Origin: Apophysomyces variabilis
Lineage: Eukaryota; Mucoromycota; Mucoromycetes; Mucorales; Mucoraceae
DNA length: 64,000 nucleotides
Direction: 5' to 3'
Assembly: GCA_002749535.1 (NCBI GenBank)
Contig: MZZL01000409.1
Span: forward strand, 186,398 to 250,397
Shown: piece by piece, positions 1 through 11,140 of the stretch
Layout: each line of letters begins with the position of its first letter
How positions within the stretch are numbered: position 1 is the first letter of the stretch
Made by a program: the position numbers and the translations under genes
The notes under the pieces: model-generated
The model's input: only the letters and a program-made list of their open reading frames with translations
The model's database searches: none
Told to the model about the DNA's origin: nothing

Positions 1-446
1 TACAGACATATCTGTGTTCTTGTGTAATTCTTTTGTTTCTTTATTGTCATTGTTGATAAAGCAGTATCACCAGTAAAAGTTACAAATGGGTTACCAATTA
101 AAGATCGATGACAATGTAAGTTGTGGTTAGTTGTACGATGCAGCCATCAACAAGAGTTTGCGAAGAAACGGTTTGTCAATGGCAACGACATTGAGCATAT
201 GGTTTTAGATACTTTATGTTTTGCGCTCTCCTTTTGTCCCATCATCCTACAAGCGTTCTTGTTTCTTGTTTGTATTTTCTGCAAACACTCAAATCATCGT
301 TCTTAATGGGGTAATTTTGAATAGAGTTTAATCCATAGGTGGATGAAGTTTTCAAACAAAAGATGAAATGACTTTTCAATGTCAAATCATCAGGAGGATA
401 TTTACATGGTATATTTGAATTACAGTAATACATCGCTGTCATTACT
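1..446. other. Left-edge stretch without recognised gene
   Basis: AT-rich sequence downstream of the nickel-transporter gene, which ends at 447 on the minus strand. Only short open frames occur and none resembles a known family. It probably holds the transporter's 3' untranslated region and intergenic DNA. Confidence 0.5.
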
Positions 447-1836
447 CTACAGTTTTGAGGCTACGTCAGGGACCTCATTCATTGATTTCTCTTCTAATCG
501 TCCTTCCTCTACTGCGCCTGGTTCTGTTGGCTTACGCTGATCGAATTCATTCTCCAAATCCTTGTATCCAAGCAATCGGTACGCAACCGCACTCACAGCC
601 CAAGTAACTATAAATGCACCTACAATAACAATTCCGATCCATTCAAAACTGTCCGATAGGGTGTACCAAAACTGCCACCACCCGTTGTCTAGATGGAGCT
701 GTTCACCGATCAGAGAAAAGAATTCGATAAGTGCTACAAGGATAGCCACAACAACGCTAATGGCTGTAATGGTAAAGTTATAGTACAGCTTCCGCACGGG
801 ATTGATATAAGCCCAAGTATAAGTAAATAACATAAGCATGCCATCAAGGGAATCGATCAGAGACATGCCTGCACCCAAGCTCTTGGTAAACATGGTTTGG
901 CCTCATCCCCTTGCTTAACTTACCTGCCGTAAACAGTATCGGTAACAGGATAATGAGCCACATAGACATTCCATTAGCACCCTGGATGGCCGTAATTCCC
1001 AGCAAGGTGATTTCGGTGGAGGTATCGAACCCAATACCGAAGAGAAGTCCCAGAGGGTACATCTTCCAGGAAGCATTGACGAAACGGAACACAGGTCGAA
1101 AAAATCTGCCAAGCAACCCACGGTTATTTAGGTATTCTTGGATATCCAGCTCGGTATAAACTCCCTCTCGTTTTACTTGTCTCAAGGTTTTAATTACGCC
1201 AACCAGGACAATCACGTTCAATATGGCGATAAGAGTTAAAAATGCAATAGAAACTGATGTGCCAATAATGCCCCCGATCTGTGAGAAGTTATCCACACCA
1301 TTTGCCACTGCATTAGCTGTTGCAGCTACAATAACCGATGTGATGAAGACAATGGTAGAGTGTCCCAAAGAAAAAAATAGGCCGACGCTCACTGGATGCT
1401 GACCATCGTTCAGTAGTTTTCTAAGAGAGATAAAACTGTTCAAGCACATGTGTGTATAACGAAGAGCTTGCAAACCTTGTTACGTTGTCAATGGCACTGA
1501 TGTGGTCTAGTGTCAGAGTATCAAGGTCAGGATGAGGTTACCGAGGGCTTTCTACTTGATTTTACCTGCATCTACAGCATGCCGAAGACCAAGTGTGTAT
1601 GCTAAGGCACCAGTGCCCAGCATCGATGGGTATGGGCGATACACTATTCCAGCCACAACCCATACTACCGCATTAACTATGAGTAGTAATGCAAACAGAA
1701 ACACCACTTTTCGGCGCACGCGGTGCGGGTCTGGACCGAAAAATAGCTTGTATATGAAGGAATGCTGTGATATAAAACGTAAAGCGAACTTCCCTAGTTT
1801 TCCTGGTGAATGGTCCATCGTGGAGAAGAAAAACAA
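447..1836 (-). CDS. NicO-family high-affinity nickel/cobalt transporter
   Basis: This is a polytopic membrane permease importing Ni2+ (or Co2+), the metal needed by fungal urease. Exons on the minus strand: 1836-1566, 1506-1476, 1420-924, 868-447, giving 406 aa. The signatures of the HoxN/NixA/Nic1 family are all visible. HAVDADH (about residues 86-92) is built across the first intron, so the 31-nt exon 2 supplies the second half of the metal-binding motif. GHSTIVF follows, then FDTSTE, and GMSLIDSLDG just after the third intron. Several hydrophobic segments and an acidic, charged C-terminal tail are present. All introns are GT-AG and phases agree. Nickel versus cobalt preference cannot be told from the sequence. 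Confidence 0.93.
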
Positions 1837-2640
1837 AAAAGAAAAAGGCGAAGAAGACCGCTTGGGTCGTTATCCCAGTCGGGATCATCTTCGAAGCATG
1901 AATATAGAAGTCACAGTGCTTATCGTTATCTCCCGGTTTGTTTCCATTGAGAGGACGTTTGTCCCACCTGCTTCCGTTAGGACTTGCTGTTCTCTCTGTT
2001 TTACAAACAAAGTTAGCTCTCAACATATTGATTTTATGCAGCTTGTTGCCCGAAAGAATATAACAAGAAAGGAGGTCCATTGTGTTCACTTGCTTAGCAT
2101 GACTCTAAACAAATAGGAAACCTAAAAACTCAATTCGCGTATTTGCCATATATGGAAACCAAGTGAGAACACAAGCTTTGTGAAACCTTCTAATCGTTGT
2201 ATTATAGTTATACAAGATCGAGCGATCAGAACTCTTCTACTTGCATCAAGCATATATTCTACCCTGAAGCGTATCAAAAAGTCATTCTATCTTGGGTTTC
2301 TATTTGATCTAGGCTTATCGTATGGACAAGTAACGAAGTCTTCAAGAGAAGCAGCCACTGGCGTCCATCTTATTGTATGAAACACTAGTTTCCTACATTT
2401 ACCGAGGAAACTGTTTTCATTGGTTCACGTGAGTTCAGAAAAAAGCTGTATATAACCATGGCGAACGGTGGTATATCTATCTGAGCTTATCCTTATCTAA
2501 TCTGAATTTCATGGTGCATTTGAGCAATGGCGTGGAGAGAAGTTTTAGTTTAATACTTTGCATCACCGCTGAAGCATTGTGTTATACAACGCTCACAGTA
2601 CCAGCTTTTCTAGCACAATTAGGGATCAGCAAGACGATTC
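1837..2640. other. Intergenic region upstream of the nickel transporter
   Basis: It holds the presumed promoter of the minus-strand transporter. Short open frames on both strands have no recognisable domains. No repeat, RNA gene or clear control element was identified. Confidence 0.4.
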
Positions 2641-2649
2641 GTGTTTATG

Positions 2650-3233
2650 GGATTATTATTTCAGTAATTGAGGTCATTATGGCACATAAACAGATATATT
2701 ATGCTATTCGAATAATGATAGTAACATCTTTTATTCACTGCGATTTTACGTGCCGTAGATACAAATAACCGATGAACAATGTCCCCCAGCTCGAGATCTA
2801 GGAGAATGTCGTTGAGTTTTATCTCGCTCCAGTACTGCTGATGTTTTGATACAAAGGTAGCAAAGGAACCCCCAAAAGCAATTCCGCTAGCAATGATGGA
2901 TCACCATGTTGATCCAAATATTGAGTCACTTGTGCTGAGCAACAGAGCTAGATTGAAAGACATGAGCAGTTTGTAAAGGTAATCTACGCAGAAAGCAGGT
3001 GCCAAACTCGCAAGAATATCTCGTGTTATACCCGTTATGGCATAAGACCCTTTCCAATCTATCGCACCAGTTTTGCTCTTGCTTCCACTAAATGTGGATA
3101 CACTCTCCTTTGTTGAGCTAACAACGGGATCAGTGACAATCCCGCAGAACGGGTGTATCCAATGCAAACAGTGACTGCATAATACAATAACTAGGACGGT
3201 TGAGATCATGGTGTTGTTTCTAGCTCTTTCCAA
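2650..3233 (-). pseudogene. Possible broken membrane-protein gene with in-frame TGA
   Basis: A 110-codon minus-strand frame (3233-2901) has an N-terminal hydrophobic stretch and a second one near its end. It stops at TGA (2903-2901), and the same frame stays open for about 80 further codons. That second part begins with a small-residue hydrophobic stretch, SIIASGIAFGGSFATF, typical of a transmembrane helix. No GT-AG pair with matching phase removing the TGA was found. It could be a decayed multi-pass membrane protein, two pieces of an unrecognised spliced gene, or chance. I do not recognise the family. Confidence 0.3.
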
Positions 3234-3660
3234 ACTCTTGTGCCAACTCTTATTTAGAATAATGTAATAATACTAGAGGTCACATGAAAGATTCCACTCA
3301 TCATTTTCTTGGGAATAGGTTTCTCTATGCATAGGCTGCTCTGCTACATTACATATTATGAGTCAATGTCTGACACTTTGCATGACAATAAAGATCTAAC
3401 TACGATATAGATGTACACTCAGGGCAATGTATTCAAATTCGACACGTCTTTTATGTTGGGAAGTAGAGGATATAAAGTAAGATGAGTCTTTATTTTTGTT
3501 CCAGCTTTACATTGCGATGATCCGGTCCAGAGCAAATGAATGATCGCTCAAATTACAGTAAATTTAATCAGTCAATTGTATGGAATAGCAGTCCCTGGGG
3601 TTAAGGGATGATGCATCCTTTCGGTCTACGTTTAAAATTTGTTGGTTTTATTTAACGTCT

Positions 3661-4021
3661 CTATTTGAACACATCGTCTGTGACAGACATATTTGCTCGA
3701 GACAGCTCAATTACAGGGTGAATGTACAGACAAGAGAAAAGTATGCCAACTACGACGACAGACGACAATGATAGAACAAATTTAGCTAGAGGTGGATTTG
3801 ATTTGAGACACAGGTAGGGAAGCGACCACGGGAATAGCTGATTTTGCATAACACGGCAGAGAGCGACGTTGAGACTGCGGTAAAAACTTTTGCGGCGGAA
3901 CGAATCGAACCAGTGGTTCTTGCATTGGGAATCGTGGCGTTTTAACTGCACCGGCAGGGGCCGAAGCCCCTCCTTTCGGTCTACAGCATTTTGCAAAGAA
4001 ATTTGCGCCACTTGAATACAT
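3661..4021 (-). CDS. Small single-pass membrane protein, unknown
   Basis: Exons 4021-3853 and 3785-3661 on the minus strand join in matching phase through a 67-nt GT-AG intron and give 97 aa. The N-terminal half is basic and proline/serine-rich, starting MYSSGANFFAKC. The second exon encodes one strongly hydrophobic helix followed by a short polar tail. A basic presequence-like start plus one helix would suit a mitochondrial inner-membrane or assembly protein, but that is inference. The gene is divergent from the acetyltransferase starting at 4181. An overlapping longer frame in this area has no ATG and reads through the intron. Confidence 0.42.
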
Positions 4022-4180
4022 CGGGTTTCGAGCAGCGCAAATGTTTCCGCAAAAAAAAAGTACAGGAGATAAGGCAAAGGAAGCAGAACAGGTGTGACTG
4101 CAGTTTCGGTAGATAGGACTTTAAGCCGTTGAATTGGAGCCTATAAAACTCTCAATCGGCATGTTGATCAATGACGGGAA

Positions 4181-4759
4181 ATGCAATTGCTTCCGCACCA
4201 GAATAAGTCTCAACCACTGAATTCTGAGACAAAGAAGCGTTCGATTCAAATTCGTGACGGAAATGTCAGCGATGCTCATGCGATTGTCTATCTTGGTTCC
4301 TACGTGTTTAGCCAGACATTCGGACATTCTCTCTCTAAGCAGGACTTAGAAACCTACCTGCAAGAGACCTATACTGTCAGTCAGATATCTGCCGAACTGA
4401 AGGATCCCCTCAAATATTTCGTTGTTGCTTGTGATTCTCAGAATAACATTGTTGGATTCGCGCAGTTGACACAAGGCACTATGGAGGAATGTGTGGCTAA
4501 CAGCGATCGGCCCATTGAACTGCAGAGAATTTACGTCCATCCAGATTACCATGGTGCTGGCATCGGCAGACGATTAGTGGAAAGTATAGAGAGAATGGCG
4601 CAAAGCCTAGGATTTCGAACACTGTGGCTCGGTGTCTGGGAAGAAAACTATAAAGCGCAGGGCGTTTACCAGAAATTGGGCTACAAAAGAGTCGGTAGCC
4701 ATGATTTCGTGATGGGAGAATGCGTTCAGACGGATTACATCCTGAGCAAGAGTATATAG
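4181..4759 (+). CDS. GNAT-family N-acetyltransferase
   Basis: A single-exon gene of 192 aa. Such enzymes move an acetyl group from acetyl-CoA to an amine. The GNAT fold is visible: strand beta-4 with LQRIYVHPDYHG, followed by the acetyl-CoA pyrophosphate loop GAGIGRRLVE (Q/RxxGxG/A type). Motif B near the C-terminus reads LWLGVWEENYKAQGVYQKLGY, where the asparagine and GFY-like tail are typical. An N-terminal helix-rich region contains the usual GNAT start, with residues predicted to line the substrate cleft. The substrate (small molecule, amino acid or protein) cannot be inferred. The nearest family flavour is the single-domain GNATs of bacteria and fungi. Confidence 0.88.
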   Translation: MQLLPHQNKSQPLNSETKKRSIQIRDGNVSDAHAIVYLGSYVFSQTFGHSLSKQDLETYLQETYTVSQISAELKDPLKYFVVACDSQNNIVGFAQLTQGTMEECVANSDRPIELQRIYVHPDYHGAGIGRRLVESIERMAQSLGFRTLWLGVWEENYKAQGVYQKLGYKRVGSHDFVMGECVQTDYILSKSI

Positions 4760-5580
4760 TCATGCGAGTGCTCATTGTTCCGTTTTCAAATCACACATGT
4801 GCAACACTATATATTCTGTGCGAATAGATTTATATGTATATAATAAATTTAATAAATATGATACATTTCATCCATGTTATCATAGGGCGATCATATCTTT
4901 GATGGGACAGTGACGATCTGGTTGTATTTTGCCGCGGTATGCACGAGGCTTTTATTAAGCTTAATTGCTTTCGCCCGATCTGGAAAAGAAGAATCTGTAT
5001 AAAAACCCCGAGAAGGGAGAGAGAACAAAAGCGTAGTGAAGAGATTGAATGTATCACGATGGATACAACAACATGAAAAATGCTAAAGCCAATGCAGAAA
5101 CGAAAAAAGCTTGGTAGAACTTATACTCAATAAAAATGGCAGACTGAAGGAAGTTTACAATAGCCAGGTGCAAACACAGACCGCCCAAGGTACGATGCTA
5201 GTAGAAGGTTAGGTTTTTGATTACAATAGCAGCTGAATATCAAAGGAATGTAACAAAAAATGAGCCATGGTGCATGTATTTCAGGATATAAGAGGTAGCA
5301 ACAGTGACAACAGTGGAAAAAAGGGCGAAGATATTGATGAAAGCAAAGGTATGCAGTTGAAGTGCGTTTTGCTGATATGGCCGGATCAAGGTTGCCGTGG
5401 CGATATCGGATGCGCTGGCTACGTTCGTCAGTCTCGTCATTTTCTCTGAGAAATTTTTGTTGTAATCTTTTTATGTCGATGCAGGAGTCCACGATTTTTC
5501 ACCCTCAATACTTATTGGCATACTTCCATAGTACTAACACATTTGCATTGCAAAGCCCCTGTGCATGATTTTGTACATGC
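4760..5580. other. Intergenic stretch with one weak ORF
   Basis: Mostly AT-rich. A 66-codon minus-strand frame (5440-5240) starting MTRLTNVASASDIA has an ATG and one central hydrophobic segment. It could encode a tiny membrane protein, but nothing else supports it. An overlapping larger minus-strand frame is judged a shadow. Confidence 0.3.
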
Positions 5581-5590
5581 AGCTGTTAGG

Positions 5591-5600
5591 TATATATAAA
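5591..5600 (+). promoter_or_regulatory. TATA box of the small secreted-protein gene
   Basis: A run of TATATATAAA lies about 150 bp before the start codon at 5751. It is followed by a probable leader exon and a 5'-UTR intron (5664-5744, GT-AG), which together account for the distance. Confidence 0.5.
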
Positions 5601-5750
5601 GCGAAGGATAGAAACTAATAGTGCACTTCGCAAGCTTCTTACGCCTTTTCTCTGCCCATTACCGTAAGTGTTGTCTTACATCATGCCATTCTCAGGCATT
5701 AGATCGGTTAAAGCATCTTATTGTAAGCCGCGTTTTTGCTTCAGTCTCCT

Positions 5751-6011
5751 ATGCCCAGTATGGTCCGTATCCGTAAATCAGCTTGTGTATTTCTGTCCTT
5801 CCTTGTAGCGTTCAATTGTCTGACGTCAGTGAGTGCCCAAGGATCTGAACCTGCATGTTGCGACGTACTTGTCTTGGCGCCCGGCAATAAAGTCGTTGGT
5901 CTCAATTGCTCAGAAGGTGGAATCGATTGTGAATTCTCTGGACAGGTTCAAGCTACTTGCGCTTTAATTAATACCTTGACGAAAGTTGGCTATGACTGTG
6001 TGGGCAAATAA
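5751..6011 (+). CDS. Small secreted cysteine-rich protein
   Basis: An 86-aa protein. The first 28 or so residues form a signal peptide: basic start MPSMVRIRK, hydrophobic core, and SVSA before the likely cleavage site. The mature part of about 57 residues has six cysteines (one CC pair, then four singles), suggesting three disulfides. The CC pair recalls hydrophobins, but the eight-cysteine hydrophobin pattern is absent. A TATA box at 5591, a 5'-UTR intron and an ATG just after its acceptor support a real, probably well-expressed gene. It may be a cell-wall or surface protein; the function is unknown. Confidence 0.62.
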   Translation: MPSMVRIRKSACVFLSFLVAFNCLTSVSAQGSEPACCDVLVLAPGNKVVGLNCSEGGIDCEFSGQVQATCALINTLTKVGYDCVGK

Positions 6012-6638
6012 ACTGGAAAATATGACATCCATCAGGTTTGCAAAGCGAAAAAGGACAGTATAATAGTTGTGATGGACTTAATGACCAACTTCCTATTTTC
6101 CTTCTTCTTCCCTTTAGGAAGCTTATGACTCAGAAAGAATATACATAAGAATCTATTGCTTTATGAAACAGAAGCTGGATTATTTATACTAAAATTATTG
6201 TCACCTGAAAAATTACAATATCTACAGGTCCTGAATGGTTGTCTAGTTTAAGGAACACATAACCTATAGTGTGTTGAAGTTGTTAGCATATCTGTTATTT
6301 TATATGGTCTTTCCATGTACTGGCGGTGAAGATAGCTAGACATGCGTTTCGTCAAGCATCACTTAATATTGTGGAACGGATTAGCTCAACAATTGGCTTG
6401 TTTTTTGCCAGCCAAAAAGGGCCACAAAGTGATTCAGTTTAACTGACTGTCATTGGCTGGTTGAAGGACACTTTTAGCGGGGAAAACTCGACTCAACCGG
6501 ACTAAAGCGGTCTTCAATATGGAGCGGTGGTGCTTCAGAGGGGCAACCGCGACAATCGCGTTTTGGAACGAGTCACGCGTCGCGTCAATTTGACCGAATT
6601 GGCTGTGAACTGTATGGTTTACAACACTTATCTTCGCC
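6012..6638. other. Intergenic region holding the polymerase delta promoter
   Basis: There is no gene here. The last 100 bp upstream of the polymerase gene are GC-richer than the rest and hold an ACGCGT element (see separate entry). A minus-strand frame across this region is judged a shadow of promoter sequence. Confidence 0.5.
6575..6580 (+). promoter_or_regulatory. ACGCGT (MluI cell-cycle box) upstream of polymerase delta
   Basis: ACGCGT sits 59 bp before the start codon at 6639, inside a CG-rich patch. In yeasts this element binds MBF and drives G1/S expression of DNA-synthesis genes, including the polymerase delta gene. Its role here is inferred from position and gene identity only. Confidence 0.45.
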
Positions 6639-9600
6639 ATGAGCAACAACGACAACAAAGCCGTAAAGCATGATCTGGACCTATCCGCACAACCTTTCAA
6701 ACCACGCTCAGCAGTAAAGAAGCGAAAGACCGCACAGGGATCGCAAGACGATTCCCAAGTTGGGCTGACCTTTGAGCAAGAATTAGAGTTACTACAACAC
6801 AGCATGGACGTGGATACCAGAGGTGAATTAGTCAGATCGAGCTCGTACATTATCCTAATCCTGATATAGTTGAAAATACCGAAGCGGTTTGGGGTCGTTC
6901 AGCGGCGCCTTCTTTGGATCCGAGTAAAGAAAAACTTGGTACGATCTGCGTCGCTTGATCGATCGTTCATTAACAGTAATGACTTGTAGTGTTTCAACAA
7001 CTTGAAGCAGACGATTACATGGACTACAATGCAAAAAAACCTATTGTTCGCTTTTACGGTATCACAGAGGTGCGTTGCGATTCTCGGATGTTACAGTTAT
7101 AACGTTTGGACGATCTAGAATGGCAACAGTGTCCTGTGCCATGTACATGGCTTTCTTCCCTATTTCTACTTTCCGGCACCGGTTGGACTGCAGAAAAGTC
7201 ACCTTCCTGGTCTTAAATCATCATTATCGGTAATATAATGTCTTAATATGTTTATATATCCTGATCTGTTGTAGTCCGCGGTGGGTTCGATGAGTATGAT
7301 CAACGATGTGGAAATCGTATTGAAACAGAGCATTTACGGTTACCGTGGAGATGCGAAATCACCTTTTGTTAAAGTGATTGTTAATGATCCGAAAGATATC
7401 TTTAAAGCAAAGAATGCTATTGAAGCTGGTATATCTGTACCTGGATTGGACGTACCTTGCAGATCTCTTACAACCTTCGAAAGCAACCTTGCATTTTTAT
7501 TGCGATTTATGATTGATTGCAAGGTAATATACTATACTGCTCCACTTATTTTTAATGTTGTTGTCCAGGTGACTGGTTCGAACTGGATCGAACTTCCTCC
7601 AGACACATATAGTTTTGTGCAAACGCCCATGTCCACTGCACAAATTGAAGTCGAAACGAAGTGGGTATTGTAGAAAATGAGTCTTCTATTTACATTTTGC
7701 TGATCAGGTTTCTTTAAGGTTTGATACATTTATCAGTCATGCACCGGAAGGAGAGTGGTCGAAGATGGCACCATTGAGGGTCTTGAGCTTTGATATTGAA
7801 TGTGCCGGAAGAAAAGGTGTTTTCCCAGAGCCTGAGCATGATCCAGTTATTCAGATTGCTTCCGTGGTCAAAGTACAAGGTATATAAATCTAATTGCCGG
7901 ATGATATTGATAGCTAAATCTTTGTTCTGGAGGTGAATCCCAACCATTTATCCGCAACGTTTTTACTTTGAACGACTGTGCTCACATCGTGGGAACGCAC
8001 GTTTTATCATTCTATGACGAAAGGGAACTGTTACAAAAATGGCGCGATTTTGTTATGGAGGTAAATACAAGTATTAATTTACGTAAACACTTACGTTGGT
8101 TTACTTAAATAGGTGGATCCAGATGTGATTATTGGCTATAATATTTCAAATTTCGATTTCCCGTACCTACTAGATAGAGCAAAACATCTCGGTGTTGCAA
8201 AATTCCCTTATTTCGGCCGTATTAAAGGTTAGTAGAAGGATTGAAATAGTGTCATCTGACCGTATGGTAGGTCGTCGAACGGAAGCAAAAGATACGAAGT
8301 TCTCGTCGAAAGCTTATGGTACCCGTGAAAATAAAGCTATCAATATCGAAGGTCGGCTACAACTAGATATGCTTCAAGCAATTCAGCGTGATTATAAACT
8401 CCGTTCATATACCCTTAATGCTGTTTGTGCTCAGTTCCTTGGTAATTAAGCAATGTAATATATCACTTGGCTAAACGTGATTTAGGTGAACAAAAGGAGG
8501 ATGTACATCATTCGATCATTACAGAGCTACAAAACGGTAATCCTGATACGCGACGAAGATTGGCTGTGTACTGCTTAAAGGACGCTTTCCTACCACTGCG
8601 CCTGATGGAGAAGCTTATGCTACTGTTTAACTATACGGAGATGGCAAGAGTTACCGGAGTGCCATTTAACTATATCCTAGTAAGAGGTCAACAGATCAAA
8701 GTTGTCTCCCAGCTTTTCCGTCGTGCTTTGGAACAAGACCTTGTAATTCCAGTAATTAAATCTGAGAGTAAGCTATAGCTGTGTATAAACCTTCTAGTAA
8801 CGCCATGGATAGTGACGGAGGAGGCTTATGAAGGTGCTACAGTTATCGAGCCTGAAAAAGGTTATTATGATGTCCCAGTGGCAACTCTCGATTTCACGTC
8901 TTTGTATCCTTCGATCATGCAAGCACACAATCTTTGTTATACAACATTGCTCAGTGCACAAGTTGTACAACAGTTTAACTTGGTGAAGGATGTGGACTAC
9001 ATTGTTACACCCAATAATGGTAAAGTATGATATACGTTGAACAAGTATTTATACCTCGACTATACTAGATATGTTTGTCAAGGAATCTAGGCGGAAGGGT
9101 CTATTGCCAGAAATTCTTACCGATTTGCTTGCAGCGCGTAAACGAGCAAAAGCAGATCTGAAAAAAGAAACTGATCCATTTAAACGAGCTGTTTTGGACG
9201 GTCGACAATTAGCCTTAAAGGTAAATTTACGGATGCTTATTTCTCAATTGACTGTCGCTTGGCTTAGATCAGCGCAAATTCCGTGTACGGTTTTACTGGA
9301 GCAACTGTTGGAAAACTACCCTGTCTTCAAATTTCGTCTAGTGTCACTGCATACGGTCGTCAAATGATTCTTCAAACCAAGGAGGTAGATTTGCAACTAT
9401 GGCTATTGAAATACTCACATATTGAGCTGGACAGACTGTTGAAGAGCATTTCAGTATCAAAAATGGTTACAAACATGATGCCAAAGTTATTTATGGTGAT
9501 ACCGATTCCGTAATGATAAAATTCGGAGTGGATACTCTGAAGGAGGCCATGGAGCTTGGTAAGTAAATAGTTGAAAAGTGGAAACAATTCAATGTTAAAC

Positions 9601-10836
9601 GCCATTACAGGACGTGAAGGAGCGGAGATTGTTACCAAGAAATTCATTAGACCTATCAATTTGGACTTTGAAAAAGTCTATTATCCTTATCTGTTAATTA
9701 GCAAGAAGCGATATGCTGGTCTTTACTGGACTAACGAAGAAAAGTTTGATAAACTCGATGCAAAGGGTATAGAGGTAATAGGAGATAAAGGGCAACAGCA
9801 TGTTTTCTTACATTGCGCCACAGACTGTTCGCCGAGATAACTGCCGGCTAGTATCGAATGTCATTAGCACGTGTCTTAATAAGATGCTTGTTGATAGAGA
9901 TGTAGCTGGCGCGCAGGAGTAAGATAAACAGCTTGATTTATAGTGAACAATACTTTTAACGAAATATCGTAGATTCGTCAAGCAAACCATAGCAGACTTA
10001 TTACAAAACAAAGTCGATCTTTCACAATTAGTTATTACAAAAGCGCTCAGTAAATCTGATTATGCAGCTAAACAAGCGCACGTGGAATTAGCAGAACGTA
10101 TGCGTCGCAGAGACGCTGGTTCAGCGCCTGCATTAGGAGACCGTGTAGCATACGTAATTACCAAGGCCAGTAGCAATACTCCAGCATACGAACGAGCAGA
10201 AGATCCTTTATATGTGTTAGAAAACAATATTCCAATCGACACAAAGTATTATCTGGAAAACCAGCTATCAAAACCACTGCTTCGTATTTTCGAACCTATC
10301 TTGGGAAACAAAGCAGATTTATTACGTAAGCTGTGAGCATTGTAAATGAATGACTAAAAGCCGTTGTATAGTTTCTGGAGCGCATACAAGAACTGTTAAT
10401 ATTGCAACTCCGACCATTGGAGGTCTCATGAAGTTCGCTGTCAAAAGTGCCACGTGTCTCGGTTGTAAATCACCGTTACCAAAAGGAGGTAAGCCAAATG
10501 GATCAACCAACAGTTACATCTATAACCTGCAATGTAGATAACTCAGCAGTATGTAAGCATTGCACATCTCGGGTCGGTGAACTATACAAGAAGAACGCAA
10601 GTATTTTAGTGCATACATACAAAGTCTCTAACAATTTGCATTAGTTGGATTCCGTAAAAGACTTGGAGATCAAGTTTTCTCGACTTTGGACACAGTGTCA
10701 GCGATGTCAGGAATCATTACATCAAGATGTTATCTGTACAAATAATGATTGTCCAATCTTTTATATGCGTAAGAAAGTACAAAAGGATATGTCAGATGCA
10801 GAAGCTCGTCTTCAAAGATTCTCATGTGATTGGTAA
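6639..10836 (+). CDS. POL3: DNA polymerase delta catalytic subunit
   Basis: This is the replicative B-family polymerase of lagging-strand synthesis, with 3'-5' proofreading. I model 21 exons: 6639-6809, 6836-6938, 6990-7069, 7119-7229, 7275-7523, 7569-7664, 7708-7879, 7933-8060, 8113-8227, 8271-8441, 8486-8767, 8813-9019, 9069-9220, 9268-9384, 9435-9558, 9611-9774, 9824-9918, 9973-10325, 10372-10488, 10547-10596, 10645-10836 (1082 aa; human 1107). Exonuclease motif [10 protein letters not shown], polymerase motif [11 protein letters not shown], motif B region [10 protein letters not shown] and motif C YGDTDSV are all intact. The C-terminal CysA and CysB clusters (CLGC..CKHC and CQRC..CTNNDC) are present; CysB holds the 4Fe-4S cluster. 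Two oddities: the first intron would be only 26 nt, and the last (10597-10644) is GC-AG. Confidence 0.96.
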
Positions 10837-11140
10837 TAAAAAGTAATAATAGTATGTAGTAGTTACGTTTGGTCATGAGGATGGCTAGAAACTGTCATTC
10901 CTATGCATGTCGGAAGACGGCATTCCATGTAGTTGTTCGCTTTGTAAGCCTATATATGTGAAAATTGTTATTCTTTAAGCAACTGAGGCGAATTTCGTTG
11001 CAGTAATGCATAAGCGGTTGTGGACGGTTTATATGGCTAGCCTATTCATTCAATATTTGCAGCAAGTGGTTATAAGAGGAAAAGTAATCTCGGGAAATCA
11101 ATTTTACCTATTTCCAAGAAAAGTGTTTTCTTTTCGCTCC
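10837..11140. other. Short intergenic region
   Basis: It lies between the polymerase stop and the Siva-like start. The 135 bp before 11141 are open in frame upstream of the chosen ATG, but I take them as leader because conserved sequence begins at MSKRRRDGDE. Confidence 0.4.

Noticed and set aside
3880..3990. tRNA-like GGTTCGATTC word on the minus strand
   Set aside because: No cloverleaf could be drawn around it; it lies in the exon of the small membrane protein.
3661..4077. 138-codon minus-strand ORF starting at 4077
   Set aside because: It starts at TTG, overlaps a better spliced model and its first half has no coding character.
5127..5492. 121-codon minus-strand ORF
   Set aside because: Overlaps another frame, has no domain and no homologue that I can name. 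Probably chance.
6434..6850. 138-codon minus-strand ORF over the POL3 start
   Set aside because: Antisense to the POL3 promoter and first exon.
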